Position numbers and translations under genes: made by a program | Notes under the pieces: model-generated | Databases searched by the model: none | The model's input: the letters and a program-made list of their open reading frames with translations, nothing else | Told to the model about the DNA's origin: nothing | Shown: positions 27,101-36,420 of the stretch, in pieces | How positions within the stretch are numbered: the first letter of the stretch is position 1 | How the letters are laid out: every line of letters starts with the position of its first letter | Source of the DNA: Formicarius rufipectus | Lineage: Eukaryota; Chordata; Aves; Passeriformes; Formicariidae | Assembly (NCBI GenBank): GCA_013399695.1 | Contig: VXAU01004747.1 | Span: 189,588-253,587, forward strand | Direction of reading: 5' to 3' | DNA: 64,000 nucleotides

Positions 27101-30100
27101 GGACCTTGTATTAATAAGCCAAATATCCTTCTAGTCTTGGACTGTTTTTATTATATACATCCTTTTCTAGGATATGAAACTTCAACGAGGCCTTACACTA
27201 ACAAGAAAAGCTGTACTGAGGCTGAAATGTCAAGTCACTGCATCTGGAAGTTATATGACACCCACAGGACTTCCAGCCACCAACCAAACTCCAGCAAGGA
27301 AGGACAGGAGACAAGGGGCAATAGTTTTCAACTCAAAAATGGTGGATTGAGACAGGACTTAAGGAGGAATTTGTTTATTATGAGCATGGCGAGTCAGTGG
27401 CACAAGTTGCCCAGAGAAGTTGTGGATGCCCCATCTCTAAAGTGTTCAGTTATGTTTCATAGGGTCCTGAGCAACCTGTCCTTGTGGAAGGAGTCCCTGC
27501 CCATTGCAGTGGGGTTGGAACTAGATGATTTTTAAGATCCCTTCCAACCCAAACCATTCTGTGGTAAAGTGAGCCACACTGAAGGCCACTGTAAGCAGGG
27601 TCACATTTAGTCACTTCTACTATATTTAGCACAGAAGAACTGGTGAGAGTATCAACAGCAGCTTAAATATTACCTTTGCTGTTTAATACAGAAAACTAAT
27701 TCTAGTAAAATTAGCCATGTCATAACTAGACATCTTTACTGCATTTACAGCCAACTCAAAAGACTTAACTGCATCTTCCAAGATCTGGCAAGAGTACTGC
27801 CAGCTGGAGTGACTACCACACCACTCAGCACAGTACACCTCCTCCAGCTGAGCAAGAGAAGCCACTAAAAATCTGAGTGCTTACAATCCAGATTGAATAC
27901 AGCCTGAGATGATGCTGAACACACAAACCCTACAAGTGAGTGTTCAGCCTGTATTTTTTGTAGGTGGAAATACGAGACTTCAGGTCTACATAGTAACAGC
28001 AAAGTACTGAGCACAAGAAGCTCCTACTACAGTCTCTTTTGGATACTCCTCCATAAGACTGCCAGTGATTATCCTCAAGGCTGCTCAAGCATCCTGTGAG
28101 CACAACTCTGTACAGAATGAATTTGTATTGTGCTCAATAGTCAGCATCAGGCTTGCAGGGGAGGGCAGAATCTCCCTAGAGACGGCTCAAGTTTCATGAC
28201 TGTTCCCTCAGCTGTTTCTAGCATACCTGAGTCCTGTAGGCACTTACCTGAGTGTGAGCCATGACTCTAATAACCTGGCAGTACTTCTTCATGCTACTGA
28301 AATCTTTCTCCAACTGCTTTTTGCCCTCCTCATCTTGCCATTTCTTGCAGTATTTGGTGAAGGCCTTCTTCTTGGACTTGTGCCTTCAGGAGCAGAGCAG
28401 AGACAAGGTTTGGCTAAGCCCTTCATCATTCCCAGGGAACGGGGGACGAGCGGAAGGAGCTGCCACCTTAGCTGGTTTGGGCTCATTGCCAGCTTCTAAT
28501 GACTCTTCCACTGGCAAGCGGAGCCTGGAGCTCATCAGACAGTGGCAAAATTGCCAAAGCTGAGCGGAGCTACCATGAATTCCAAAGTAGATTAATATTC
28601 ACAGTACAGGAGACAAAAGACTGTAGAGAGATGTCGAACAATAACAGAAAAAAACCAGACCTTTAAAGCAATTGTGAGGCGACTACCATCTGCTCCAAAA
28701 TACCATAATTTCCCTCCCTTGTGTGCCCACAGCAAGGTCGTTACTGAAACACCCTTGAGATCTTTATTGCTCAACTCTGACGTCTTTTCAGCCTGCCAAG
28801 TTCATAAACAGGTTGTGAGCTCTAGACATGCTGGAGCCGCTCTCGGGCAAATGCACATACTTTAATCACAACAACAGTGCCTGGAACAGCAATCAGAACT
28901 AACACTTGTCTTCCCCTTTCCTGAGAAAACAGGGCTACAGTCAGGACTCGACAGTCAGCAACAAGCACCAGAGGCGATTTCCTTATGTCCGCCCGTCGAA
29001 GTATCATCACATGTAGCCTGTTAAGGAGATTGCAGGCAAAAGCCAAAACTGTCATCCCTATGCCAAGAAGGGCATGAACTAACATCATGCTGTCACCCTC
29101 ACAGAGAAATTCCTAGTCTATCCCATTATTAGGCCAGTTCATCAAGGCCGAACACTCATTGCTGAAAAGCCTCCTCAGAAAGCTGTACAAGCATCATCCG
29201 TAACCCAGCAGAAGAAATATAAACCATGGCATGAGGTTACAGCAGCAAGCCAAGGCCCTGCTCTCTTACCAGTTTTTGTAGAAGCGACGCTTACACTCAT
29301 CACTGATGTGCTCAGCAAAGATGGTCTTGAAGCTACGGAGACCACGAGGAGTCTGCACGTATCCCACAATGCCCACAATGACCATGGGAGGGGTCTCTAT
29401 TATAGTCACTGCCTCAACCACCTCCTTCTTGTTCACCTCTGGATGGAAGCAGAAATACAGCACAATTAAGACCAGCATCTGCCAGTAAACATCACCTGCT
29501 CTTTCACACTCCTAAGCCCTTCATGGAAGGTTAAATGACTAAAGTTCTCTTCAAAAAAGTGATAGCTGGTGAAGTGACCAACTCTAAATCAAAATTTAAC
29601 ACCTTGCAAAAATTTGGGACTGGCTCAGTAGAAAGGACAGCAAATCCCAACATGCCAAAAGGCTGGTAGCAAATAACAGAACCATATTTGGGACTGGACA
29701 GTGAGCAAAAAAATGCCAAAGGCAATTGACTGATGTCCCCACCTTCAGAAGAGCCATCCTAAGGAGCCTGTTAGAGACAAATCAAACCAGGAGGTCACCG
29801 TGCAGCTCTTGAACAGAACAAAACCATTAAGCAGAGGCTGCCAGACATGAAGTTGTGCTGCTGGGACAGAATTCATATGGAAGTGAGAGGGGTTTTGGTG
29901 CTTCACAGCCACCCACTTAAGGGCGTGGAAGAGGGTGAAATCAAGCCAGGGCTGAAACCCAGGCCACCTGTCACCATCCATTAACATCCCTCCCTCCTCC
30001 ATCAGAAGGAGCATTAATACATACTGGACCCAGGCCTGTCGACTTCCCGGACGATGTGGGTCATGCCAGCTTTGTATCCCAGGAAGGCAGTGAGGTGGAC

Positions 30101-31135
30101 AGGCTTGCTAGGGTCATCCTTGGGGAAGCTTTTCACCTTGCCCCTGTGCCTGCTGCTGCGCTTGCGGGGCAGGAAGCCCAGGGACCCGTGCCTCGGAGCC
30201 GAGAACTTGCGGTGAGACTGCGGGGAGGAAAGAGACACTCAGTGCTTGCTGCAGGAATTGGCTTACACCCACTCAAGGGTTAATTCTCTCCTAGCCTGGA
30301 AACATGATTATCCATTTATCTGACAACTCACATTCTAGAAATTCTCAGTATCGTGTGGCTCCTGAATTCCACTGTGTTACAAGAATGTAATCCTCACACC
30401 CCAGCTATGCCCTTCCCAAATTCAACATCTCCCCCCTTCCCCTTCCAAGCTTTTTTCAAGACTTCACTAAGTCCCACTCGAGCTGGGAAGCTGCAGTTTT
30501 GCCACAGCAAGCCACGGTAATTTCAGTGCACCCCACAAATACAGAGAACAGAGCACAGAAAACTTCACAGAATCTTTCAGCAAATCAGTAAAAACGTGTT
30601 ACTGACACAATTTCAGTTTGAAATACCGCAGTAAACCAGCATTTCAGCACCCACCCTTGAGTCAGTCATTTTGGAAGGAAGCGCAATACTTTCCCCACAG
30701 GTTTTCTCCTCGAATACCACCCCTGGAGCCTCACTGTGCAACCCGAGAGCCACACAAAGCTGGGTTCTATTGGAAGAACATTCAGGCCCCCCCAAAAAAA
30801 TTACCCAATCAATCTCACACCCGAATTTTAAAGAAACACTTGCACAGCTAAACACGGAGTTAACAAGAAACACGTCTTAATTAAAAGCGCTACGCTGAGC
30901 GAAATTTACACCCCAAAAACAGCATTACCGCGGGAGCCCTCCGGAGAACCACCACCCCCTTCCCCATAAACAGCTATCAAAAGCCCCCGCGGCCGCCCGC
31001 GCCCCGAAATGAGCCCCGGAGGGCCCCGCGCAGGCCGCGGGCGTGTGGCCGTGCGGCGGAGGGGCCCGTGAGGGCGGCGATGGCCCGGGATGGCACGGGA
31101 TGGCACGGACGGGACATGCCCGCAGCACCCACCAT
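24116..31135 (-). CDS. RPL3: RPL3, 60S ribosomal protein L3 (uL3), complete, 10 coding exons
   Basis: Core protein of the large ribosomal subunit that binds 25S/28S rRNA and reaches toward the peptidyl-transferase centre. Coding exons on the minus strand, 5' to 3': 31135-31133 (ATG only), 30217-30025, 29438-29270, 28383-28248, 27055-26869, 26477-26317, 26030-25929, 25457-25362, 24885-24766, 24160-24116. All introns are GT-AG, and phases join without a break to 1212 bases, i.e. 403 residues plus TAA, the length known for vertebrate RPL3. Readable landmarks are SHRKFSAPRHGSLGFLP at the N-terminus, the ACIGAWHP loop with the tryptophan-finger residue near 257, THRG with histidine 245 (the METTL18 target in human), and a lysine-rich C-terminus ending KKDRIAKEETA. 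An exon holding only the start codon is typical of RPL3. The exon 4 acceptor is the weaker AAG rather than CAG or TAG. Introns carry snoRNAs and one CR1 fragment. The identification is secure. Confidence 0.98.
24440..24548 (-). ncRNA. Probable degenerate SNORD83 paralogue in RPL3 intron 9
   Basis: The minus strand has GTTCAGTGATGA (box C GTGATGA, 24538-24532) followed by ACCATGGAA. This is nearly identical to the 5' end of the intron 5 SNORD83 copy, with one substitution and one indel over about 21 bases. No canonical box D CTGA occurs in the following 100 bases; the closest is CTGG at 24449-24446. The internal GCGC hairpin is not preserved either. It may be a decayed duplicate or a diverged functional copy. 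Confidence 0.45.
26661..26752 (-). ncRNA. SNORD83B: SNORD83-type box C/D snoRNA in RPL3 intron 5
   Basis: Box C ATGATGA is at 26743-26737 and box D CTGA at 26669-26666, flanked by a GTTC/GAAC terminal stem. An internal hairpin pairs GCGCTG with CAGCGC (26723-26718 and 26713-26708) and is followed by a D'-like CTGA at 26707-26704. The GAGCGCTGGGCACAGCGCC segment and the TGCCTTCCTTCTGAGAAC end closely resemble human SNORD83A/B, which are also in RPL3 introns. Whether A or B is the right name cannot be decided here. The rRNA target of this family is not well defined as far as I recall. Confidence 0.85.
27309..27564 (+). mobile_element. CR1 LINE 3' fragment inside RPL3 intron 4
   Basis: The sequence runs from ACAAGGGGCAATAG through CACAAGTTGCCCAGAGAAG to GGGGTTGGAACTAGATGAT and CCCTTCCAACCCAAACCATTC, the recognisable 3' end of avian CR1 retrotransposons. 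It lies antisense to the RPL3 transcript and is 5'-truncated, as most CR1 copies are. Confidence 0.85.
28933..29018 (-). ncRNA. SNORD43: SNORD43 (U43) box C/D snoRNA in RPL3 intron 3
   Basis: Box C/D guide RNA for 2'-O-methylation of 18S rRNA, expected in the nucleolus after release from the spliced intron. Box C GTGATGA lies at 29010-29004 and box D CTGA at 28944-28941. A 7-bp terminal stem pairs GGCTACA (29018-29012) with TGTAGCC (28939-28933). Downstream of box C is GACGGGCGGAC (28997-28987), whose GACGGGCGG core is complementary to the universally conserved 18S segment CCGCCCGTC and matches the core of human SNORD43, also hosted by RPL3. An internal CTGA at 28958-28955 may act as box D'. 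At about 86 nt it is longer than the roughly 62-nt human RNA. Confidence 0.9.
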
Positions 31136-31300
31136 GTTGTCCCCGCGCCCGCCGGAAGGGCCGCGTCAACCGCGCGCCGCCTTTATAAGCGCCCCGCGCC
31201 AGTTCTCGCGAGAAGTCGGGCGGGAGGGCGGCGCGCGCAGCGTCTACGGGCGGCGAACGGGGCCATTTCCTGAAAAAGCGCGTGCTCGCCGTTCTTGTTC
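30950..31300. other. CpG island over RPL3 promoter, exon 1 and start of intron 1
   Basis: Dense CG dinucleotides, such as GCGGCCGCCCGCGC around 30990 and repeated GCGCG near 31170 and 31233, contrast with the AT-rich flanks. This is the usual setting of a constitutively expressed vertebrate housekeeping promoter. The borders are judged by eye. Confidence 0.75.
31136..31290 (-). promoter_or_regulatory. RPL3 promoter with TATA box, TOP-type start and TCTCGCGAGA palindrome
   Basis: Reading the minus strand toward the start codon, a perfect palindrome TTCTCGCGAGAA lies at 31203-31214 and a TATAAA at 31187-31182. About 29-31 bases further on, near 31158, is a pyrimidine run (CCCTTCC) that fits the 5' terminal oligopyrimidine start of ribosomal-protein mRNAs. 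The inferred 5' UTR is only about 20-25 bases before ATG at 31135. A possible YY1 core (AAATGGC) lies at about 31262-31268. The surrounding sequence is CpG-rich. The TATA box and palindrome are seen directly; the transcription start is inferred. Confidence 0.75.
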
Positions 31301-32224
31301 CTGACTGAAGATACACAAAGGATATGAGGAGTTCAGAACGTTTGTTCCTAATGAAAAGAGTAAAGGAGTTTGTGCATCACAATGAAAAGGTCGGGAACTG
31401 AGAGAACTGGGAAAAAATGTGTTATCTCAGGTTATTTTAAATTTCAGTAGATGTCGAGGAAAACAAAGACATAAGAAGAAAAGGGAAGGCCTATAAATCA
31501 GGAAGAACTAGACAAATCATAGCATAACAAAGAACAGTATTATTAAGGAAAGAAAACAAGAGAGGAGAATGTATGTAAGACACACAGTTATTGTGAAAAA
31601 AAAATTGGGAGAAGTATCCCCAGAACAGATGTTGANGTGCACCTAAAAGGTGTGTGGGTGGTGGTGTGCAGAAAGGACCACGAGGCAGGAAATGTCTGGC
31701 AGGGCTCATTTGTCGAGAGCTTTGGTGCCCACGCTCACATAATGCGGCACTGCAGTTTAAAAGAGCGCAGGGTCGGGGAGGAACGTAGCGAAGCACACGC
31801 AGCTCCTCACGTGACTGTTTGGCTGTGTTACACCAAGTCATGAAGGCCCTGTGTGGGCCTTGGGGCCATGCAATGCTGGGTGGTGTGCCCCAACACCCCA
31901 ACAGCTCGGGGCTCCTTTCCACAGGAACAGCATGCTGGTCCCAAACTGGGAGTGCCCACCTGCCCTGGTGGAGTGTCCTGGTGCAGCATCCGGATGGCTT
32001 TATTGCACAGCTCTGCAGCTGTGGGAGGCCCTGATGAGCCTGAGCAAAAGGTGCTTGGCAAATCTACATTACAGCTTGCAGGAGATGATAGGCAGTGTAA
32101 GGAACACAGTAACGTGAGAGAAAGAAAGCTAATAGGAATTAATTAGATAAAATAGGCTTTGCTGCTGGCACCACCATCCCACAACTTTTGCAGGTGTCTC
32201 AAAATAGAAAAAGGCACCAAATAG

Positions 32225-32395
32225 CTTCTTTTCCTCCATGCAGGGACGTATTCTCAGACTGATTATGTGCCCTTCTGTGTATTCCCACAGTGCTTGGTAC
32301 AGCGCAGCTCCAAACTCAATCAGGGCTTCTGTGTGCTGCTGTTGAATTAATAAAAACAATAAACAATAAAACCAATGTCCATGCTGAAGTTACAC
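32225..32395 (+). mobile_element. Possible ancient amniote SINE/LINE tail
   Basis: CTGTGTATTCCCACAGTGCT, GGTACAGCGCAGCTCC and a terminal AATTAATAAAAACAATAAA resemble the tail of old repeats common in reptiles and birds, where a 'tacagtgcctagcac' core is followed by an A-rich end. I cannot assign a family. Confidence 0.3.
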
Positions 32396-34269
32396 TGTGA
32401 GAGGGGAACTGGAAAGAAGGCTCTCAGTGGAACCTGTCTGGACCAGTTGTTATTCATGCTGTTACTTCTTTTGCTCTGTTTATTGCAATTCAGGCACACA
32501 GATGAGCACCATGAGGACCAGCCACGTCTCTGGGAGATGTTGGATGGCTTGGGCCACGTCAGAAACTCATCAGCACGGGAGCTGGCCCTGCCTGTCTTCA
32601 GGGCAGGAGTGAAGCAAAGCTGAGGTGAAATCTGAACAGGGACGGAACTGGGAGACAGGAGATAAATTATTCACTCTCCCTTCATCAACACCAGGAAATC
32701 AGACAGGACCTGGCTGAAAAAGTTCCCTCAGAGTTCCCTGGATTGGGACTGCACATTACCCTTACAGGATAAATGACACTCTGCACAGCTCTGGCTGAAA
32801 CATCCCCTGAAGCTGCTCTGGTCATCAGCCAGAAATCCTGCATCTCTTGGCTGAGGAGAGGAACAAGGACCACCCTAAAGGAGGTGGAGTAGACCCAGTC
32901 TGAGGGGCAAGAGAGGGGAACAGGGCTGAGCAAAATCTGCCCACTTTGCCCGGCTACCTGCCTGCTTGGGCTGGGCTGGCTAAAGACCAGGTGAGGAGGT
33001 GTCAAAAAAATCATTCTGTGAGATATGGTCCCTTCAAGGATTACCACAGGTCAGCGTAGGGCATACAAAGTGCTTATCAGAATTTTCACATCACTGGAGG
33101 TGCAGGACATGCACCTGTCAGGTGGGGGAAAAAAGAGGAGGAATGACTCCTGGGCACTCACTGTCACTGTCAGAGTATCACGTTGCCTCTCAGTCAGCCT
33201 GAGAGCCTCAGCTTAGGTAACGTGGGCTGAACCCAGGCCTCAGATAACCGGCATGGCATCAGGCATCCAGGTGGCTGGCAAAGCTCAGAGGCTGGCCAGA
33301 TCAGCTGGTGGCCACATCCTGCTACCTACAGCCCTGCTCTGAGGTGAGGATGCAGGACACGAGCAAAGTGAGGAAGCCGATAAAGCTGCTGGGTGGTTGA
33401 GATTGTATTAGGTGCATCCATGAGGTTATCTGTGGAAAATATCCAAACTGCTGAATAATAAGATCCAGCCCCACCATATCCAGAGGCTGAATAAAATGGG
33501 AATTGATAGATAAATTTGTGTTGTTGTAAGGAACATGGTTCACAATCCACCATGGCCTGTAGTACAAAAGAGGATGCAAACCCAAGGCCATAACAACAGT
33601 GGAACCCAGAGCTGGGTGGTTTGGAGCTTCCCACACATGGGGAAGTTTGCCCTCAGTGTTTCCTGGGGTTTACAGGTAAGGATGTATTTAACAAACACTA
33701 CACCATGGGGAGATTGGTGCCCTCAGGGATGACTTCTGCTCTCCTTCCTCTTTCCCTGCCAGGGACCATGGCACCCTGGCCATCAGAAATCCCACCACGG
33801 GGATGCTGACCTGTAACATGCACTGTAGTGCTGCACCTTACAGTTGTATCAGGTTACTGCAAACATCAATTAAACAACACCAATCTACAGAGCCAGATTC
33901 CACTGCCAGCTCACAGGCGTAACACAGCTGAGCTGTTCAGCGTGGGGAGGCTGGTTACCCACCTAGTGGGAACTAATTAGGAGGGCATATCCAGGTATTG
34001 AACACACTTCTGGTATTCCTAGAGAGCTTCCATCCTCCCTCCCCCACTCTGGTCCCTGCATGTTAAGTAAAACCCAAGGCTGGAGGAACTCTGCACAGAC
34101 CTACATGAAAAAGCCCATACAGACCACGATGTGTTTTGTTTGGAGGATGTTTCTTTGCCTGCTCTAAACTGGCAGACTAGTTCCCTGAGAAGGGAACCAG
34201 TACTAATTGGAGAGCTAAGGATCCAGCTGTGCTAGAACTGCAGCTACTCTTCCTAAAATGGACCTGCCC

Positions 34270-34400
34270 CATCCCTGGAAACATTCAAGGTCAGAGTACC
34301 AACCTGATCTAGTTGAAGATGTCCATGTTCATTGAGGGGAGGGCTGGACTAGATGACCTTTAAGGTCCCTTTCAACCCAAGCCATTCTTGGATTCTGTGG
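34270..34400 (+). mobile_element. CR1 LINE 3'-end fragment
   Basis: GGAAACATTCAAGGTCAG, then GGGCTGGACTAGATGACC and CCTTTCAACCCAAGCCATTC, match the last 130 or so bases of CR1. It is a short, diverged, 5'-truncated copy. Confidence 0.8.
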
Positions 34401-35100
34401 CTGGATGTGGTGGAGTAGTGTCCATTCTCTACCTCCAGCCTGCCCCTCAATAGGACCCCCACAAAAGATGAGGGATGGCTGCTCACTTTTTGGAGTGACC
34501 ATAGGTCAGGTTTAAATGCTCTTTTATCTCCCCCATACATTTGCCTCTACCTCTTGCATGGTTTTGGCTTCCACTCCTGAGCTTAGGGAACCATGTTACA
34601 ACCCAAGGGCTTGCTTTCCATTTCAGTCCTATTAACACAGATTATCAGAGACTCTGCAGCAGCTGGTGTGCAGCTACTCTGTGCAAAAGGCACAGGACAA
34701 GGAGCTTGAACTGTCCCTAAGGCTGGATAGCTTCTCCACGCACATCCCTTCTTGGCTGTGCCAGTGGTCTTGGTGGTACTGTGGATGCCAGAGAAGCCCA
34801 GGTGACACCCAAGGCTGCAGCCTCAGGAGTGCAAGGTGTGTATCTTACAGTCTCTGCCCGCCCAGAGTCAGGCGGTCTCCCCAAAATCTGGATTCCCCTT
34901 ATTTACAAAGAGGCTTTTCCTGGGACTTAGTGTGGGTTGGAAATAAGAGCCCCAGGCTTCACTGCAGTGTGATTTTTGAGGCTCATCAGGCACCTCTGCC
35001 TGAGGGCAGGTGTTCAGTGGGGGAGCACCACTGACCATATCTCTGGGATAAGGGATGACACCCAAGGGCCCAGCCTTACTCCTCTATGGGGTGGCATCAC

Positions 35101-35622
35101 GGAATCACAGAATTGTTAGGGTTGGAAAGGACCTCTGGAGAGTGTCTAGTCAAACTCCCCTGCCAAGGCAAGGTCACCTCAAGGAGGTGACACAGAAATT
35201 TGTCCCAGTGGGTTTGGAATGTTTCCAGAGAGGGAGACTCCACAGCCTCCCTGGCAGCCTGTTCCACGGCCCTGCCACCCTCAAGGTAGAGTTCTTCCTG
35301 ATGTTGAAGTGAAACTTCCTATGTTTTAGTTTATGGCTGCTGGTCCTCACCTGTCACTGGGCATCACCAAAAGGAGTCTGACCCCATCCTTTTGGCACCC
35401 ACCTTTGAGATATTTACATGCATTAATGAGATCCCCTCTCAGTCTTCTTTAGGCTAAACATGCCCAGCTCTCGCAGTCTCTCCTCATGAGATGCTCCAGA
35501 CCCCTCATCATCTCTGAGCCCTGCTCTGTACTCTCTCCAGTAGCTCCTTGTTCTTGTACTGAGGAGCCCAGAACTGGACACATCCCTCCAGATGTAGCCT
35601 CACTAGGGCCAGATATAGAGGG
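35101..35622 (-). mobile_element. CR1 LINE 3' fragment, minus orientation
   Basis: On the plus strand it begins GGAATCACAGAATTGTTAGG and GTTGGAAAGGACCTCTGG, the reverse complement of a CR1 terminus. It continues through AATGTTTCCAGAGAGGGAGA, GAGATCCCCTCTCAGTCTTC and GGAGCCCAGAACTGGACAC, typical of CR1 internal 3' sequence read backwards. It ends just before the GC-rich block and assembly gap. Confidence 0.88.
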
Positions 35623-35624
35623 TG

Positions 35625-35801
35625 AGCCGCTGTGGGGCTGGCCCCGCACTTCGGCCATGCCCTGCCAAACGAAGCGTGGCATCCCCGCTGCACACTCTGC
35701 CCGGGGGTGCTGGGGCGGGCTGCCTTTGTACCGGCCCCGCACGCTGTACCCGCAGTGCCCCCGGCACCCCCGCACCCTCCAGCCGCACGGGCACCTCGGC
35801 C
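35625..35801. other. GC-rich, CpG-rich block at the left edge of the gap
   Basis: Sequence such as GGGTGCTGGGGCGGGCTGCC and CCCCCGGCACCCCCGCACCC stands out from the surrounding AT-richer sequence. It lies about 11 kb upstream of the first readable SYNGR1 exon on the same strand. I infer it may be the edge of a CpG-island promoter, possibly that of SYNGR1, but no coding sequence for the known N-terminus is visible in it. Confidence 0.4.
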
Positions 35802-36158
35802 NNNNNNNNNNNNNNNNNNNNNNNNNNNNNNNNNNNNNNNNNNNNNNNNNNNNNNNNNNNNNNNNNNNNNNNNNNNNNNNNNNNNNNNNNNNNNNNNNNN
35901 NNNNNNNNNNNNNNNNNNNNNNNNNNNNNNNNNNNNNNNNNNNNNNNNNNNNNNNNNNNNNNNNNNNNNNNNNNNNNNNNNNNNNNNNNNNNNNNNNNNN
36001 NNNNNNNNNNNNNNNNNNNNNNNNNNNNNNNNNNNNNNNNNNNNNNNNNNNNNNNNNNNNNNNNNNNNNNNNNNNNNNNNNNNNNNNNNNNNNNNNNNNN
36101 NNNNNNNNNNNNNNNNNNNNNNNNNNNNNNNNNNNNNNNNNNNNNNNNNNNNNNNNNN
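35802..36158. other. Assembly gap (357 N)
   Basis: Every base here is N. The left flank, 35625-35801, is very GC- and CpG-rich, and the right flank soon becomes a TA microsatellite; both are difficult to assemble. Long apparent reading frames crossing this interval are artefacts of the N run. A single further N is at 31636. Confidence 1.
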
Positions 36159-36229
36159 TCTGCACACATCCCAGATCAGTCCACACACAGATGTGGACAT
36201 ATACTTCCATAAGCATTTACGGCTCTATC

Positions 36230-36420
36230 TCTGTTATATATATATATACATATACATATACATATATATATATATGCAAGTATGTTTGGATATATAGATC
36301 TGTCTCTGGGTTTATACCTATCTAGGTATAAATCTCCATATATCCACATATATGTGTGCACATAGATGGACAGCAGCATGTACATGCATATATGTATATG
36401 TGGATATAGGGCCATATGGG
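36230..36420. repeat. TA/CATA microsatellite tract
   Basis: Runs of TATATATA and CATATA with interruptions extend for nearly 200 bases just right of the gap. This is simple sequence with no coding potential. Confidence 0.85.

Larger units (their letters stand above)
31320..35100. other. Intergenic sequence upstream of RPL3
   Basis: No coding exon is supported. It contains one ambiguous base (31636), a possible old repeat tail (32225-32395) and a CR1 fragment (34270-34400). The region separates two oppositely oriented genes, RPL3 (minus) and SYNGR1 (plus), so it should include upstream regulatory sequence of both. Confidence 0.55.

Noticed and set aside
29100..29205. TTGATGA and GATGATG box C-like words in RPL3 intron 3
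   Set aside because: No correctly spaced box D with a closing stem; SNORD43 already occupies this intron.
35449..36325. Long open frames of 190-280 codons on both strands
   Set aside because: They cross the run of N bases, which cannot contain stop codons; the readable parts are CR1, GC-rich sequence and TA repeats.
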